Positions 7,504 to 15,005 of a DNA stretch of 64,000 nucleotides are shown in pieces. How positions within the stretch are numbered: the first letter of the stretch is position 1; the number at the start of each line of letters is the position of its first letter. Position numbers and translations under genes: made by a program. Where the stretch lies: the NCBI GenBank assembly GCA_964622545.1, contig CAZUQM010000028.1, positions 28,571 to 92,570 on the forward strand, written 5' to 3'. The notes under the pieces are model-generated. The model did not search any database and was not told where the DNA came from. It worked only from the letters and a program-made list of their open reading frames with translations. Source of the DNA: JAFGLZ01 sp964622545. GTDB lineage: Bacteria > Planctomycetota > Phycisphaerae > UBA1845 > JAFGLZ01.

Positions 7504-9387
7504 CTAGAGGGCCAACTCGCACAGGGTCAGGCCCGGTGACTCCTTGAGGACCGCATTCGACGGACAGACCGTCAGGCAGGCGCCGCATCGCGTACAGCGT
7601 TCTAGGATGATCCTATGAGGCTCCTTCTTCCGACCCTCCACGGCTCCGGCAGGACATACCCGAACACAGGCCCCACACCCGTCGCACCGCTCCGTGGCAA
7701 TGTGGAACTCGACCAGAGCCTGACAGACCAGTGCCGGACACCGCTTCTCCGCAATGTGCCCCTCGTATTCGTCGCGGAAGTGCCGAATACTAGACAGAAC
7801 AGGATTGGGCGCGGTCTGCCCCAGTCCGCACAAGGCCGCACGCTGGATTGTCCCGGCGATCCGCTCCAGCTCGTCGACGTCCCCGTCCCGGCCCTGGCCG
7901 CGGCGCATCCGCTCGAGGATCTCCAGCATGATCTTCGTCCCGACACGACAAGGCGGACAGGAGCCACACGATTCCTTCTGCACGAACGAGAGGAAGTAGT
8001 GCGCCATGTCCACCATGCACGTCGCTTCGTCCATGACGATCAGGCCGCCCGAACCCATGATAGCGCCGAGACCGCGCAGGCTCTCGTAATCGATGGGCGT
8101 GTCCAGGTGTTCGGCCGGGACACAGCCTCCGCTCGGTCCCCCGGTCTGCACCGCCTTGAGGTCGTGTCCGTCGCCCACCCCGCCGCCGATCTTGAAGACG
8201 ATGTCACGGAGCGGCGTCCCCATCGGGACCTCGACCAGGCCGGTGTTCATCACGGCGCCAGCCAGAGCGAGGATCTTGGTGCCCTTACTCTTGTCGGTCC
8301 CCACGTCGCCGTAGAGGTCGGGCCCCATCGCCATGACAAGGGGCACGTTGGCCAGCGTCTCCACGTTGTTGATATTGGTCGGCTTGCCGTGGTAGCCACT
8401 CTGAGCGGGGAACGGTGGGCGTGGCCTCGGCATGCCGCGGAAACCCTCCAGAGAAGCGATCAGGGCGGTCTCTTCCCCGCATACGAAGGCCCCGGCCCCC
8501 TGACGGACCTCGATGTCGAAATCCGTTGCCGTCCCCAGAAGCCCTTTGCCGAGAAGCCCATAGGCACGGGCGTCCGCGATGGCCTGCGTGACATGCGCCA
8601 CGGCAATGGGGTACTCGGCGCGAACGTAGACGATGCCTTTCGTGGCACCAATGGCCTTGGCCGCGATCACCATTCCCTCAATGACGGCGTGCGGATCGCC
8701 TTCCAACACCGCGCGGTCCATGAAGGCGCCCGGGTCGCCCTCGTCGGCATTGCAGATCAGGACCTTCTCGTCACCGGGTGCCTCCCGACACAGGCGCCAC
8801 TTGGTCCCCGTCGAAAAGCCTGCCCCACCTCGTCCCCGCAACCCGGACCGTTCGATACGGTCGATGATCTCCTCGGGCTCCAGGTCGGTCAGGGCCTGGA
8901 CCGCTGCAGCATAGGCCCCGCGCTCGATGGCCTGCTCGATGACGCGAGGATCGATGCGCCCACATCGTCGGAGCACATGCTTCTGCTGGTACTGGTAGAA
9001 GGGAATGTTCCTCATCCGGGCGAATTGCGGGTCGCCACGGTAGCACAAGCGGTCGATGAGTCGTCCGTCCCGCAGGGTGCGCTCCACGATCTCCGGCACA
9101 TCCTCCACCCCGACCTCGCCGTACAGGATGTCCTCCGGCTCGATGACGACCACTGGGGCCAGCGCACAGAGGCCGTGGCAACCTGTGGGAACAACCCGGA
9201 CCTCCTCGTCGAGCCCCGCGCGAGCCAGTTCCGTCCGGAAGGCTTGGAGCACCTCCAGCGCCCCGACGGCCCGGCAGCCCGTCGAACACACCAGCACCCG
9301 CTTCCTCGACGGCGGTCGCTCCGCCTGGATGTGCTCACGTAAGGCGTTCCAATCGGCAATGGATCGGATCGGCGTTCGGGCTGACAT
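7504..9387 (-). CDS. NuoF/HndC-like NAD(P)-linked flavin and Fe-S oxidoreductase subunit
   Basis: Diaphorase subunit that moves electrons between NAD(P)H and Fe-S proteins via FMN, as in HydB/HndC of [FeFe]-hydrogenases. The 627 residues hold an N-terminal thioredoxin-like [2Fe-2S] domain (C34, C38, C70, C74); an NADH/FMN-binding core with GRGGAGFSTGTKW (185-197) and NADEGDPGAFMDR (213-225); the NuoF [4Fe-4S] motif ESCGSCPPCRVG; and a C-terminal two-cluster ferredoxin (CDGCGACVRVCP, CTRCGACLTVCP). Start 9387 has AGAGGAAC upstream; ATG 9402, overlapping the upstream stop as ATGA, is the alternative. It forms a pair with the NuoE-like gene. No H-cluster or formate dehydrogenase subunit is nearby. 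Confidence 0.92.
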   Translation of the reverse strand: MSARTPIRSIADWNALREHIQAERPPSRKRVLVCSTGCRAVGALEVLQAFRTELARAGLDEEVRVVPTGCHGLCALAPVVVIEPEDILYGEVGVEDVPEIVERTLRDGRLIDRLCYRGDPQFARMRNIPFYQYQQKHVLRRCGRIDPRVIEQAIERGAYAAAVQALTDLEPEEIIDRIERSGLRGRGGAGFSTGTKWRLCREAPGDEKVLICNADEGDPGAFMDRAVLEGDPHAVIEGMVIAAKAIGATKGIVYVRAEYPIAVAHVTQAIADARAYGLLGKGLLGTATDFDIEVRQGAGAFVCGEETALIASLEGFRGMPRPRPPFPAQSGYHGKPTNINNVETLANVPLVMAMGPDLYGDVGTDKSKGTKILALAGAVMNTGLVEVPMGTPLRDIVFKIGGGVGDGHDLKAVQTGGPSGGCVPAEHLDTPIDYESLRGLGAIMGSGGLIVMDEATCMVDMAHYFLSFVQKESCGSCPPCRVGTKIMLEILERMRRGQGRDGDVDELERIAGTIQRAALCGLGQTAPNPVLSSIRHFRDEYEGHIAEKRCPALVCQALVEFHIATERCDGCGACVRVCPAGAVEGRKKEPHRIILERCTRCGACLTVCPSNAVLKESPGLTLCELAL

Positions 9388-9398
9388 GGCTGTTCCTC

Positions 9399-9881
9399 TC
9401 ATGTGTAGTTCTTCAGGATCTTCGCCAGTTTGCTCGGCTTGAGATCGCCGTAGTATTCGTCGTCAATCATCATCACGGGCGCGAGAAAGCACGTCCCCAG
9501 ACACGGAACGGTCTCCAGCGTGAAGCGCCGGTCCGGCGTGGTCTCGCCTTCATGAATCTCAAGAATGCGCTCGAGCGCGCGAAGGATCGCGCCCATCCCC
9601 CGTATGTGGCAGGCCGTGCCGCGGCAGAGACGGATCATATGGCGACCTCTCGGCGTGAGCCTGAACTGCTCATAGAAGGTCGCCGCCCCGTACATGGAGG
9701 CAACCGGTGTTCCGCTCCTTTTGGCGACGTCGAGGAGGATGTCGCGCGGCAAGTAGCCATAGGCCGCTTGGATGCGCTGGAGCAGCGGTATCAGGGAACC
9801 GGACGGCAGGTTCCCTATCTCCTCTAAAATCGCTTCGGCCGGCCCGAAATCGAGGTCCTGTTCCGTCTCTGTAGCGGTCAT
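9399..9881 (-). CDS. NuoE/HndA-like [2Fe-2S] thioredoxin-fold subunit
   Basis: Partner of the downstream NuoF-like subunit; carries electrons through one [2Fe-2S] cluster. The 160-residue protein has the normal length and order for NuoE: N-terminal helices (SLIPLLQRIQAAYGYLPRDIL), the MYGAATFYEQF segment, then cluster ligands C86, C91 (CRGTAC) and C127, C131 (CLGTC). The ATG at 9881 is preferred over an upstream in-frame start because homology begins with MTATETEQ. The stop overlaps the possible ATG of the NuoF-like gene. A sigma-54-like promoter lies about 145-160 bases upstream. Confidence 0.92.
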   Translation of the reverse strand: MTATETEQDLDFGPAEAILEEIGNLPSGSLIPLLQRIQAAYGYLPRDILLDVAKRSGTPVASMYGAATFYEQFRLTPRGRHMIRLCRGTACHIRGMGAILRALERILEIHEGETTPDRRFTLETVPCLGTCFLAPVMMIDDEYYGDLKPSKLAKILKNYT

Positions 9882-10326
9882 GATGCACCCGCGCCTGTCC
9901 GGTCGATCCCGGGAGCCGTGACGTCCCATCTGCCTGCGGACTCTGGGATGCGCTGCAATCCCCCGGCCCGCACCTAGGCCGACCGGGTCCGACACAGAGC
10001 AAGTCCGCAACAGCCCTATCAGGCTGCACAAGGGATGCCAGCTGGATGCCTCACCGCGAATGAACCTTTAACTCATTGACCGGCTTGCTCTTGGCCACAA
10101 GGCCGGCCGACGACGAGGCGAGGGGGGCTCGCAATCTGCGTCGGCGGGCGATCTCGCACACGAGCATTTTGCCGTGGATGTAATGTCGGTGCGGCGTGGT
10201 CGTCGGGCAGAAAGACACGCCGCAGGGCGGGGACTGCCGAACCTAATCGGACATCCCGGCCCCCGCCCTCCGCGTGCCCCCGCATCGCCGCCGAGGAGCG
10301 GTGCGGTCCGAGCGGCCGCCTTTCCC
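9882..10326. other. Intergenic region upstream of nuoE-like gene / downstream of sulfur transporter
   Basis: 445 bases with no convincing gene. It contains the sigma-54-like promoter at 10025-10040 and, near the transporter end, GC-rich inverted repeats such as GCATCGC...GCGGTGC that could end the transporter transcript. The long frames crossing it show no recognisable family and are treated as spurious. Confidence 0.6.
10025..10040 (-). promoter_or_regulatory. Candidate sigma-54 promoter of the NuoE/NuoF-like pair
   Basis: The minus strand reads TGGCATCCCTTGTGCA, with -24 GG and -12 GC ten bases apart; three positions deviate from consensus. It would give a leader of about 130 bases before the NuoE-like ATG at 9881. 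Confidence 0.5.
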
Positions 10327-11823
10327 CTAGACCGGCGCGACCTCCGTCACGGCGTCCCGGTCTGGATCGGTCCGGGCCGCGACCGGCTCGGTCACGTCTT
10401 GGTCGGCAAGCGGCGTCAACGGCTTCAGTGCCAGGTCGTCCGTGCCCCGCGTCAGGTAGGACACCGCATCCGTTCCAAGGCTGCGGGCGCCATGCCGGAC
10501 CACCAGCGCGAAGAGCACGACCAGCACGGCGAGATAGAGGATCCCGACCGCCTTCTGACCGACCGGCGTCGACGCCAGCAGCTCAGGCACGTTCGTGCCC
10601 CGCAGGAAAGTGTGCTGCACGATGAACGCGTTGATCGGCTCGGCGAAGTAGACATAGGGCAGATAGCCGAAGTAGAAGCCGATCAGGCCCACGATGCCGG
10701 TCAGGTAGCCGAGCCCGACGCGGCCGTAGCTCCGGATCTCGCAGCCGATCATGAGCACGCTGCCGATGGCCAGGCAGGGCGCGGCCAGGAGGTGACCCAC
10801 GTGCAAGCCCCACCCGGCGGGCTTCGGCGCCGCGTCCGGCACGGGCCAATCGAAGAGCGTCCACATGATCACGACCACAGCGTTAAGAGGGATGATGGCG
10901 GCCAGGATACCCGAGACCGGCAGCAGGGCCTTGAACATGCGGCGTGTGACATACGGCACCCTGAGACGGCGGTAGTGTTCATCGCTGACCAGCAGCGACT
11001 CCGGGGCCATCAAGCCGCACTCCGTGCCGACACCCGCTTTGGCGATGCCCCAGCCCAGGCAACCTCCGGCGATCAGCAACACGAGCTTGGGCCCTAGCGA
11101 TCCGGTCCCGAGGGATTGGCTTTGGTTGCCGAACAGGCCCGTCCACAAGGATGAGAGGACGATGACGGCGACGATCGACCAGGCGATCACCCGTACGGGG
11201 TCCCGCCAGGGATTGTAGTCAGGGTTGTGGGCGAGCCGGTGATCGTTGTCCAAGCCCACTTGGTCGTGCATCTCGGGAGCATCGGTCTTCAGGCGCCGGC
11301 ACCGTTCCACGCTGCGACGGTTCTCCTGGTGCTTGAAGTAGGGCCCGAAACCCAATCGCCCCATGATCTCGAACGTGAGGAACGCGAACGGCAGGCCCAT
11401 CAGGGCGATGACGATGCTGGCGATGCTCATCACGCCCAGGCCGCCGAAGATGTGGTGCGTCGTGCAGCCTGGACCGAGCCGCGTGCCAAACCCGAAGATG
11501 ATCCCGCCGAGCAGGGCGAGCAGGAGCATGCCGGGCGAGTACCTCATCCAGTTGCGACTCTCGCCTTCGCTGCGGCCCACGAGCCAGGCGGCCAGCAGGG
11601 CCCCGATGATGACCCAATGCACGTTGGGCGGGTACATCCGCGAGATGGTCTCGGTGTGGGTGATGTTGGCCTCGACCGTGGAGAACATCCAGGCCAGGCC
11701 GGTGGTCACCATGATGAAGTCCTTGAAGACGAGGTAGTGGATCACCTCGCCGAGTCCGACCACCAGCCCACCGAGGGCGAACGACCACTGCAAGCTCAGT
11801 AGGCGGCTACGCTTCTGCTTCAT
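10327..11823 (-). CDS. YeeE/YedE-family sulfur (thiosulfate-type) transporter
   Basis: Integral membrane protein, 498 residues with about ten or more hydrophobic helices, of the YeeE/YedE (DUF395) family whose characterised member TsuA imports thiosulfate. The family motif appears as GFGTRLGPGCTTHH (C120) and again in the second half as AGVGTECGLMAPESL, with a third conserved cysteine in MIGCEIRSYGRVGLG; these Cys sites line the substrate path in the family. A hydrophilic loop of about 60 residues separates two similar halves. It starts 30 bases after the SpoIIE-type phosphatase gene, so the two are probably co-transcribed. Substrate could be thiosulfate or another sulfur/selenium species. 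Confidence 0.9.
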   Translation of the reverse strand: MKQKRSRLLSLQWSFALGGLVVGLGEVIHYLVFKDFIMVTTGLAWMFSTVEANITHTETISRMYPPNVHWVIIGALLAAWLVGRSEGESRNWMRYSPGMLLLALLGGIIFGFGTRLGPGCTTHHIFGGLGVMSIASIVIALMGLPFAFLTFEIMGRLGFGPYFKHQENRRSVERCRRLKTDAPEMHDQVGLDNDHRLAHNPDYNPWRDPVRVIAWSIVAVIVLSSLWTGLFGNQSQSLGTGSLGPKLVLLIAGGCLGWGIAKAGVGTECGLMAPESLLVSDEHYRRLRVPYVTRRMFKALLPVSGILAAIIPLNAVVVIMWTLFDWPVPDAAPKPAGWGLHVGHLLAAPCLAIGSVLMIGCEIRSYGRVGLGYLTGIVGLIGFYFGYLPYVYFAEPINAFIVQHTFLRGTNVPELLASTPVGQKAVGILYLAVLVVLFALVVRHGARSLGTDAVSYLTRGTDDLALKPLTPLADQDVTEPVAARTDPDRDAVTEVAPV

Positions 11824-11853
11824 CGGTGTGCCTCCCCGCCAAACGACTTGGCG

Positions 11854-12660
11854 TCAACGCATCCGCGGCCCGTTCCGCATGGCCGCGCCTTCCCTGTTGT
11901 CATCGTGAAACTCGACCAAGACGGCCGTCATGTCGTCGTCGTGGCCTTGACCGTTGGACGGGCCGATCTGCTCGAAGAGCCGATCGAGCGTGACCTCCAG
12001 GGGATCGTGGCGTGCCTGCTCCAGCACCTGCACGAGTGGAGCGACGCCGACCTGCTCGCCGGTATCCGTGAATCGTTCGGTCATGCCGTCGGTGTAGACG
12101 AGCAACCGCTCGATCGACCGAAGGTCCTGGTTGGCGATCGGGCCATGCGTGCGCCGAGACACACCGAGAACGCGCTCCGTCGAGCTAAGGCCTACCACGA
12201 AACCATCGCGCCGCAATGCAAGCGGTGCGGGGTGACCCGCATTGACGTAGGTCATCGTCTGCTCTGCAGGATCGACGATGCCGCAGAAGAGGCTGCACAT
12301 CAGTGTGTGGGTCCGCATGTCATCGTTGAGCCGGCAGAGCAACTCGTTCACCAGGTCGACGATCTCGGCGGGTGAGGTCGCCTGAGGCCCGACAGCCCGG
12401 ACCGCGCCGATGATCAGCGACATGACGATGGCCGAGAAGACCTCATGGCCCGTCACGTCGCCGACGATCAGGCCGTAGGTCCCGTCGGAACGTGGAATGA
12501 AATCGTACAGGTCGCCCCCGATGCCCTGCGACATCTTGTGACGGGCGCGGATCCGGGCCCCACGACACTCCTGACAGACGTGGGGAAGCAAGGCCGCCTG
12601 AACTTGTTTGGCCACGTGCGATTCGTCGAAACAACTCTGTTGCACCGGATGCGTTTTCAT
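11854..12660 (-). CDS. SpoIIE/RsbU-type PP2C serine phosphatase
   Basis: Stand-alone PPM-type phosphatase, 268 residues, of the family that dephosphorylates anti-sigma-factor antagonists. Metal-binding and core motifs are intact: GIGGDLYDF (about 47-55), VGDVTGHE, AGHPAPLAL, LLVYTDGMTE and the C-terminal HDDDMTAVLVEF. There is no sensor domain or membrane helix, only an N-terminal helix (QVQAALLP) typical of this group. Cysteines near the N-terminus (C10, C29, C32; VCQECRG) are unusual and might bind metal. It lies between the lipoprotein genes and the YeeE-type transporter on the same strand. No partner STAS or kinase gene is in the window, so the target is unknown. Confidence 0.9.
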   Translation of the reverse strand: MKTHPVQQSCFDESHVAKQVQAALLPHVCQECRGARIRARHKMSQGIGGDLYDFIPRSDGTYGLIVGDVTGHEVFSAIVMSLIIGAVRAVGPQATSPAEIVDLVNELLCRLNDDMRTHTLMCSLFCGIVDPAEQTMTYVNAGHPAPLALRRDGFVVGLSSTERVLGVSRRTHGPIANQDLRSIERLLVYTDGMTERFTDTGEQVGVAPLVQVLEQARHDPLEVTLDRLFEQIGPSNGQGHDDDMTAVLVEFHDDNREGAAMRNGPRMR

Positions 12661-12767
12661 GGGCGATCACCTAGATATCCCCAACGCCAGGGAGTCCCCG
12701 TCAGGGCGCCCCCTGGCGCCGGCTCGTCATCGTGCCAAGGTGATGGTGCCTGCCGATCCGAGACGCG

Positions 12768-13037
12768 CTAGATGGCCGGGAAGAACTCCACCCCGTCGTC
12801 GTAGCCGTCCATCGTCTGGTGATCCGCAGACTCGTCATGGGTGTAGCCCGCAGGCTCGGCAGCCGGCCCCGTCAAAGGTTGCCAGGCCGGGGAGGCGCTC
12901 GTGCTGCAACCCCAGAGTCCACCGGCAAGCGTCATGGCCAGGACGAACGCAAGACAAGCGACCATGCTGCGGTGTGCTCTTCGTGTGAAGCCGGCCACGA
13001 TACTGCACCTACGATGCGGCAATGCTTGAGCGTCCAT
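12768..13037 (-). CDS. Small lipoprotein (89 residues), unknown function
   Basis: The start at 13037 is set by a strong AGGAGG ribosome-binding site. A positively charged N-terminus and a hydrophobic stretch (MVACLAFVLAMTLAGG) lead to the lipobox LWGC, predicting lipidation and export. The mature part is only about 45 residues, acidic and His-rich (YTHDESADHQTMDGYDDG), and ends in EFFPAI. No family is recognised. It follows a second tiny lipoprotein gene by 70 bases and precedes the phosphatase gene by 107 bases. The cluster order suggests an envelope role with the transporter, which is inference. Confidence 0.6.
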   Translation of the reverse strand: MDAQALPHRRCSIVAGFTRRAHRSMVACLAFVLAMTLAGGLWGCSTSASPAWQPLTGPAAEPAGYTHDESADHQTMDGYDDGVEFFPAI

Positions 13038-13107
13038 GTCGGTTCCTCCTGGAGCGCCGCGCGGCGCTCGACCCGTTGTGTCGACCGACGCGTCATCCGC
13101 TTGCGTC

Positions 13108-13359
13108 CTACGGCGTCGACCACCACACGCCGCCGTCCGTGCTCGCCGTGTCGTGCGACCCGCTCGTAGCACCCGGACCACTCAGGGCCTGAGGCGCCGG
13201 ATCGGCCAGCCCGCTGCCCGAAGACGCACAGCCCGTGGTGACCGCTGCCAGCCCGGACAGACCCACCACCACGATGGCGGCGGCCACGAGGCGTCGGCCA
13301 TGATGGCAAAGGTTCTCGAAACGACCGTGATTCTCAGCGTGATGGGATGCAGTGTTCAT
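13108..13359 (-). CDS. Small lipoprotein (83 residues), unknown function
   Basis: The ATG at 13359 follows AAGGAG at normal distance. A signal sequence (RRLVAAAIVVVGLSGLAAV) ends in the lipobox TTGC, followed by a short Ser/Gly/Ala/Pro-rich mature chain that ends in GGVWWSTP. The layout resembles the neighbouring 89-residue lipoprotein (lipobox, low-complexity linker, short aromatic end), so the two may be diverged relatives. It is the first gene after the divergent regulatory region and has a near-consensus sigma-54 -24 box about 50 bases upstream. Confidence 0.62.
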   Translation of the reverse strand: MNTASHHAENHGRFENLCHHGRRLVAAAIVVVGLSGLAAVTTGCASSGSGLADPAPQALSGPGATSGSHDTASTDGGVWWSTP

Positions 13360-13401
13360 TTCTCTAGCTCCTTAACGGCGATTGTTGCTGTCTAGGTCTC
13401 A

Positions 13402-13417
13402 ATCAGATCCCGTGCCA
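13402..13417 (-). promoter_or_regulatory. Near-consensus sigma-54 promoter upstream of lipoprotein operon
   Basis: The minus strand reads TGGCACGGGATCTGAT. The -24 box is perfect and correctly spaced, but the -12 dinucleotide is GA rather than GC. It lies 43-58 bases before the lipoprotein ATG and about 80-140 bases from the phased TGTNCA array, the usual distance for activator sites. Confidence 0.35.
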
Positions 13418-13495
13418 GTGATGCTAAGCAGGCAGGTTGAGAGCGTAACTGTCTAATTAATAGAGTGTTACATCGTCCATCTTCCAAGGACTGCC

Positions 13496-13555
13496 TGTAC
13501 ATCGGGTGTGTTCACAAGTGGACATAGTTGTCCAGTTAATGTACACTTATGTTCA
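13496..13555. promoter_or_regulatory. Helically phased array of six TGTNCA-type hexamers
   Basis: Hexamers TGTACA (13496), TGTTCA (13509), TGGACA (13519, the complement of TGTCCA), TGTCCA (13529), TGTACA (13540) and TGTTCA (13550) recur every 10-13 bases, on one helix face. The middle pair forms the perfect palindrome TGGACATAGTTGTCCA (13519-13534). The array ends just before the ribosome-binding site of the sigma-54 activator and lies about 100-160 bases upstream of the divergent lipoprotein promoter, so it could be both an autoregulatory operator and an enhancer site. Confidence 0.6.
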
Positions 13556-13570
13556 GATAGGAGCTCAAGG

Positions 13571-14938
13571 ATGACGCCACAGGCGACGACGCACAGCGAC
13601 ATGACGCGGGAGGACCTGCAGGCGATCTTCGACAGCCTGACCGAGGGCATCGTCACGATCGACGACGCGGGTCGCGTGGTCGGCATCAACCGAGCCGCCT
13701 GCGACATCCTGGAAGTCGAGCCGGGAGAGGCCATCCAGGCCGGCTGCCCCTGCATCCTGGGCGAGCAGACGTGCGCGTCCGGGTCGGTCTTGCGGACGTC
13801 GATCCGTCAGCGTCGTCCGATCCAGGAGTTCGAGACGGAGCTCCAGACGGCCTCCGGTCGGAGGAAGATCCTGTCGATGGACACGGCCGTCTTGCGCGAT
13901 GCCGACGAGCGACCGCGCGGCGGCGTCGTTCTGGTACGTGACGTAACCGAGCTGGCCTCTTTGAGGCGCGACCTCGGCCAGCGGACGCGCCTGCATCAGC
14001 TCGTCGGCAAGAGCAAGCCCATGCAGGCGGTCTTCCGCCTGATCGAGGAGGTGGCCGAATCGGACACCACGGTGCTCATCGAAGGCGAAAGCGGCACGGG
14101 CAAGGAGCTGGTCGCGCGGGCGATCCATCATCGCAGCCCGCGGGCGGGTGGGCCCTTCGTGGCGGTGAACTGCTCGGCCCTGGCCGAGAGCGTCCTGGAG
14201 AGCGAGCTCTTCGGCCACGTCCAGGGCGCGTTCACCGGAGCGGTGCGGGACAAGCGCGGGCGTTTCGAATCGGGCAGCGGCGGCACCGTGTTCCTGGACG
14301 AGATCGGCGACATCTCGCAGGCCATCCAGCTCAAGCTGCTCCGCGTGCTCCAGGAGCGGACGATCGAACGCGTCGGCGACGAGCAATCGATCCAGGTCGA
14401 TATTCGCGTGGTCTCGGCCACCAACCAGCCCCTGGCGGAGCTTGTCGCGGAGGGCCGATTCAGAAAGGATCTCTATTACCGGCTACGCGTCGTGCCCATC
14501 GAGCTGCCCCCGCTTCGCAGCCGCCGAGATGACATCCCCCTGCTCGCCGAGCACTTCATCCACCGCTTCGCCGAGCAGACCGGCCGTCACGTGACCGGCA
14601 TCGACGAGACGGCGCTGGGATTGATGCTCGACTATGCCTGGCCGGGCAATGTCCGCGAACTGGAGAACGTGATCGAGTACGCCTTCGTCAAGGTCCGCGA
14701 GGGCCCGATCCGCGAGATACACCTACCCCCGGAGCTACGGGCCTGCTCGCTGCGGGCTGCGACGGTTGCGGCCGAGCCGAGGAGCCCTCGAAGGAGTGAC
14801 CTGTCCGCCGAGGTCGTCGAGGAGGCCCTTGACCGGAGCGGCTGGAACGTCGCCAAGGCGGCCCGGCATTTGGGCATCAGCCGCACGACGCTCTACAAGC
14901 GCATCAAGCAGTTCGAGCTCCAACAGCCCGACGCCTAG
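13571..14938 (+). CDS. PAS-domain sigma-54-dependent transcriptional activator
   Basis: Second enhancer-binding protein of the window, 455 residues. A PAS domain occupies about residues 13-125 and contains a cysteine cluster C59, C61, C68 (GCPCILGEQTC), equivalent in position to that of the activator at 4601-5971. The AAA+ domain has Walker A GESGTGKE (172-179), a canonical GAFTGA loop (219-224) and Walker B VFLDEI; a Fis-type helix-turn-helix (NVAKAARHLGISRTTLYKRI) ends the protein. The ATG at 13571 is chosen for AGGAG eight bases upstream and because the PAS domain starts just after it. Divergent from the lipoprotein/phosphatase/transporter genes, which it probably controls. Confidence 0.94.
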   Translation: MTPQATTHSDMTREDLQAIFDSLTEGIVTIDDAGRVVGINRAACDILEVEPGEAIQAGCPCILGEQTCASGSVLRTSIRQRRPIQEFETELQTASGRRKILSMDTAVLRDADERPRGGVVLVRDVTELASLRRDLGQRTRLHQLVGKSKPMQAVFRLIEEVAESDTTVLIEGESGTGKELVARAIHHRSPRAGGPFVAVNCSALAESVLESELFGHVQGAFTGAVRDKRGRFESGSGGTVFLDEIGDISQAIQLKLLRVLQERTIERVGDEQSIQVDIRVVSATNQPLAELVAEGRFRKDLYYRLRVVPIELPPLRSRRDDIPLLAEHFIHRFAEQTGRHVTGIDETALGLMLDYAWPGNVRELENVIEYAFVKVREGPIREIHLPPELRACSLRAATVAAEPRSPRRSDLSAEVVEEALDRSGWNVAKAARHLGISRTTLYKRIKQFELQQPDA

Positions 14939-14975
14939 CAGGCTGTGGGCCCTGCCGCCACCGCTGGTCGGGGCA

Positions 14976-14992
14976 CCGACGGCCGGCGTCGG
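14976..14992. terminator. Hairpin between convergent genes
   Basis: CCGACG and CGTCGG form a 6-bp stem with the loop gccgg in the 67-base gap between the sigma-54 activator and the convergent secreted-protein gene. It lacks a T-tract; candidate bidirectional terminator. Confidence 0.35.
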
Positions 14993-15005
14993 GCCCCTCT
15001 CGAGC

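Noticed and set aside
7615..9342. 575-codon plus-strand frame opposite the NuoF-like gene
   Set aside because: Antisense shadow; the minus-strand gene has complete Fe-S and FMN motifs.
7504..9881. Respiratory complex I (nuo) locus
   Set aside because: Only NuoE/NuoF-like subunits occur, and the N- and C-terminal extra Fe-S domains are of the HndC/HydB type.
12734..12752. TTGGCACGATGA-like box before the phosphatase gene as sigma-54 promoter
   Set aside because: The nearest GC is eleven, not ten, bases from GG.
13519..13534. TGGACATAGTTGTCC as a sigma-54 promoter
   Set aside because: Has GG but no GC at the required spacing; better explained as part of the phased hexamer array.
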